From Cyclobacteriaceae bacterium (GTDB taxonomy: Bacteria; Bacteroidota; Bacteroidia; Cytophagales; Cyclobacteriaceae), in assembly GCA_025808415.1 (NCBI GenBank), contig CP075525.1, positions 2,465,501 through 2,529,500 of the forward strand: a stretch of 64,000 nt of DNA. The letters run 5' to 3'. Below are positions 62,475 to 64,000 of the stretch, in pieces (the stretch's first letter is position 1; each line of letters starts with the position of its first letter). Under the pieces are notes generated by a model that saw nothing but the letters and a program-made list of their open reading frames with translations, searched no databases and was not told the origin of the DNA. Both the position numbers and the translations under genes were made by a program.

Positions 62475-63143
62475 ATGGAAAAATTTATCATAACTCAAAA
62501 CGAGTTTTTAAATAGGAACACCCAAGCTTATTACCGATATGACTACACAACATACGGCACAGAAGGGAATCCTGATTTTATAAATCATTTAAAAAATCAA
62601 TTCGGAGACACAAGTGTTTCAACCCTACAAAATGCAGTTAACGAACTGATAAAGGTTCTTCAAGAAGATTTGCCCAAAATAAAAAGTCTTCATAATACTA
62701 ACCTGACTGTTTGTGTAATACCACGGGCAAAGGCTGAAGGTCACTACTCTGACAATCAGAAACTATTCAAAAGAGTTATTTCAAGTGTTGTTGACAAACT
62801 AAGTGGATTTACAAATGGGACAAGCTATATGATACGTAATATAAATACAAGGACAACCCATATGAATAGAAGTGGATATGGTGGAGATGGAGATATGCCT
62901 TACGTAGGAATTACAAAAGCTACGTGTAAAATTTCAGGTGACGTTCGAGGCAAAGACATTCTACTGATTGATGATATTTATACCAAAGGTGTAAATATTG
63001 ACGAGGACGCAATCCAAGCCTTATTAGATAATGGTGCAAAAAGTGTAATATTTTACGCAGTTGCAAAGACATACAAAGGTGGAATCAAACAAGTTGTTCG
63101 TCCTCAAGTGATTAATGACGATGATGATGATTTACCTTTTTAA
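62475..63143 (+). CDS. Phosphoribosyltransferase-domain protein (island gene 2)
   Basis: A 222-residue PRTase-fold protein. The PRPP-binding loop is DILLIDDIYTKGVNIDED (about residues 155-172), as in ComF- and purine-type PRTases. The N-terminal part (ITQNEFLNRNTQAYYRYDYT) and the C-terminal acidic tail (NDDDDDLPF) have no family I recognise. The substrate base is unknown. It lies between the HAD and DprA-like genes in one transcript and shares their AT-rich composition. Confidence 0.82.
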   Translation: MEKFIITQNEFLNRNTQAYYRYDYTTYGTEGNPDFINHLKNQFGDTSVSTLQNAVNELIKVLQEDLPKIKSLHNTNLTVCVIPRAKAEGHYSDNQKLFKRVISSVVDKLSGFTNGTSYMIRNINTRTTHMNRSGYGGDGDMPYVGITKATCKISGDVRGKDILLIDDIYTKGVNIDEDAIQALLDNGAKSVIFYAVAKTYKGGIKQVVRPQVINDDDDDLPF

Positions 63144-63172
63144 AAGAATAATAACTTTGAAACGAAAATAAA

Positions 63173-64000
63173 ATGAAATATACCGAGAACTCATTAAACA
63201 TTCTTACTACTAAATCCTACAAAGGAATTGGTAATGCTTGGATTGTCAAAAATTTGAAGGGCAACGAAAGTGTAGATACTATCGTGACACTACTCAACAA
63301 GACAATTAAAGGAGAACAAACAGATGTCGAAGAATTTGAAAGAATAAAAAGAGATTTTGAAAATAAGCTTGTTGCAAAATTTGAAAATTGTTGTGACGGT
63401 TTTGTAGCATTAGGCGACAAAAATTTCCCACAGCACAGAGGAATTGTTAAGGAAAGCGAAAAGCCTATATTTTTATTCTATAAAGGAGATATTGATTTGT
63501 TAAGCATAGAGAACAAAAATATTTCCGTCATAGGACTACTTAACCCAGAAGGCGATATTGAAGAAAGAGAGAGAAAAATTGTTGCTCAGTTTGTTAGAAA
63601 TGGAGCGACAATAGTAAGTGGTTTAGCATTTGGTTGCGACAGTATTTCTCACCAACAGGCTTTGGATTCTAATGGTAAAACAGTTGCAATACTACCAAGT
63701 CCACTTAACAACATTTTGCCTGCAAGAAACAAAGGATTGGCATTTCAAATAGTTGAAGAAGGCGGACTTCTTGTAACTGAATATGGGAATGACTTTAAAA
63801 GTCAAATGGAATTAAGTAGCCGTTATAAGGAACGAGACCGATTACAAGCTTTGTTCTGCGACACAATAGTTTTAGCAGCTAGTTACGCTCAAAATTCAGC
63901 TGAGAGATGGAAGATGTTTGGACAAAAACTTGACAGCGGAGCACGTTTAGCAATGGGTTTTGCTAAAGACTATAATATACCCCGTGCAGTAATGTATGAC
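63173..64000 (+). CDS. DprA/Smf-like SLOG-domain protein, partial (runs off window end; island gene 3)
   Basis: A frame open for 276 codons to the window end. It has the DprA Rossmann-like (SLOG) domain: VSGLAFGCDSISHQQALD matches the VSGxAxGxDxxxH motif, preceded by VIGLLNPEGD in place of the usual VGSR-type loop. KTVAILPSPLN and GLLVTEYG follow. In housekeeping DprA the protein binds single-stranded DNA and loads RecA during transformation. This copy has an altered glycine loop and stands in a mobile island, so a nucleotide- or DNA-sensing role is as likely. The C-terminus is not seen. Confidence 0.82.
   Translation, partial: MKYTENSLNILTTKSYKGIGNAWIVKNLKGNESVDTIVTLLNKTIKGEQTDVEEFERIKRDFENKLVAKFENCCDGFVALGDKNFPQHRGIVKESEKPIFLFYKGDIDLLSIENKNISVIGLLNPEGDIEERERKIVAQFVRNGATIVSGLAFGCDSISHQQALDSNGKTVAILPSPLNNILPARNKGLAFQIVEEGGLLVTEYGNDFKSQMELSSRYKERDRLQALFCDTIVLAASYAQNSAERWKMFGQKLDSGARLAMGFAKDYNIPRAVMYD

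Noticed and set aside
1..64000. CRISPR array
   Set aside because: No set of regularly spaced direct repeats was seen on reading; only the short repeats listed.

Overview
The window looks like chromosomal DNA of a Bacteroidota member, most likely in the Cytophagales. The evidence is two outer-membrane TonB-dependent receptors with carboxypeptidase-like N-terminal domains, a hybrid two-component sensor of the polysaccharide-utilisation type, a T9SS C-terminal sorting domain, a PorP/SprF protein, a CruF-like carotenoid gene, and several TAnnTTTG (-7) promoter matches. One of these (upstream of 57730) also has TTTG exactly 19 nt upstream. No rRNA operon or CRISPR array is visible. The genus cannot be told from this alone.

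Layout. 1-620: start of fadD (minus strand) with promoter and palindrome, then a minus-strand tRNA-like RNA gene with its own terminator. 626-7915: Lrp/AsnC regulator and a suf Fe-S assembly operon (sufB, four-helix-bundle gene, sufC, sufD, sufS, small coiled-coil gene, sufE, sufT-like, bacilliredoxin). 7967-14517: glycerate kinase, GntP permease and a 1360-residue hybrid sensor, all on the minus strand and probably cotranscribed. 14714-34785: carbohydrate locus, part one: GH2, GH36-like, metallophosphoesterase, two beta-helix lipoproteins, TonB-dependent receptor, second GH2, two exported enolase-superfamily proteins, tagaturonate reductase, and a LacI regulator with a 32-bp operator. 34942-45049: part two: ECF sigma factor, 74-residue protein, second TonB-dependent receptor, T9SS-exported beta-helix protein, two lipoproteins, mannonate dehydratase and a GH28 protein. 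45076-60434: housekeeping and mixed genes (Na+/H+ antiporter, PorP/SprF, epimerase, APS/PAPS reductase, 6-pyruvoyltetrahydropterin synthase and GTP cyclohydrolase I, carotenoid genes, aconitase with a histone-H1-like tail, ferritin, Nudix, SDR, beta-propeller protein, Gfo/Idh/MocA oxidoreductase). 60601-64000: tyrosine recombinase, an imperfect hairpin repeat, and an AT-rich three-gene unit (HAD, PRTase, DprA-like) that runs off the end.

How the genes work together. The central 28 kb reads as a plant-polysaccharide, probably pectin-type, utilisation locus. Outer-membrane receptors and surface beta-helix lipoproteins would capture oligosaccharides. GH2, GH36-like and GH28 enzymes would release galactose and galacturonate. 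UxaB, UxuA and enolase-superfamily dehydratases would act on the sugar acids. No susD gene is visible; three beta-helix lipoproteins with a shared C-terminal signature sit where SusD would be expected. uxaC, uxaA, kdgK and kdgA are not in the window.

Most interesting items: (1) the tRNA-like RNA with a roughly 109-nt variable region at 326-504; (2) the aconitase with an 86-residue Lys/Ala tail; (3) the recombinase / hairpin / HAD-PRTase-DprA island; (4) the SusD-less receptor loci with the beta-helix lipoprotein family; (5) the 32-bp LacI-type operator overlapping a promoter.
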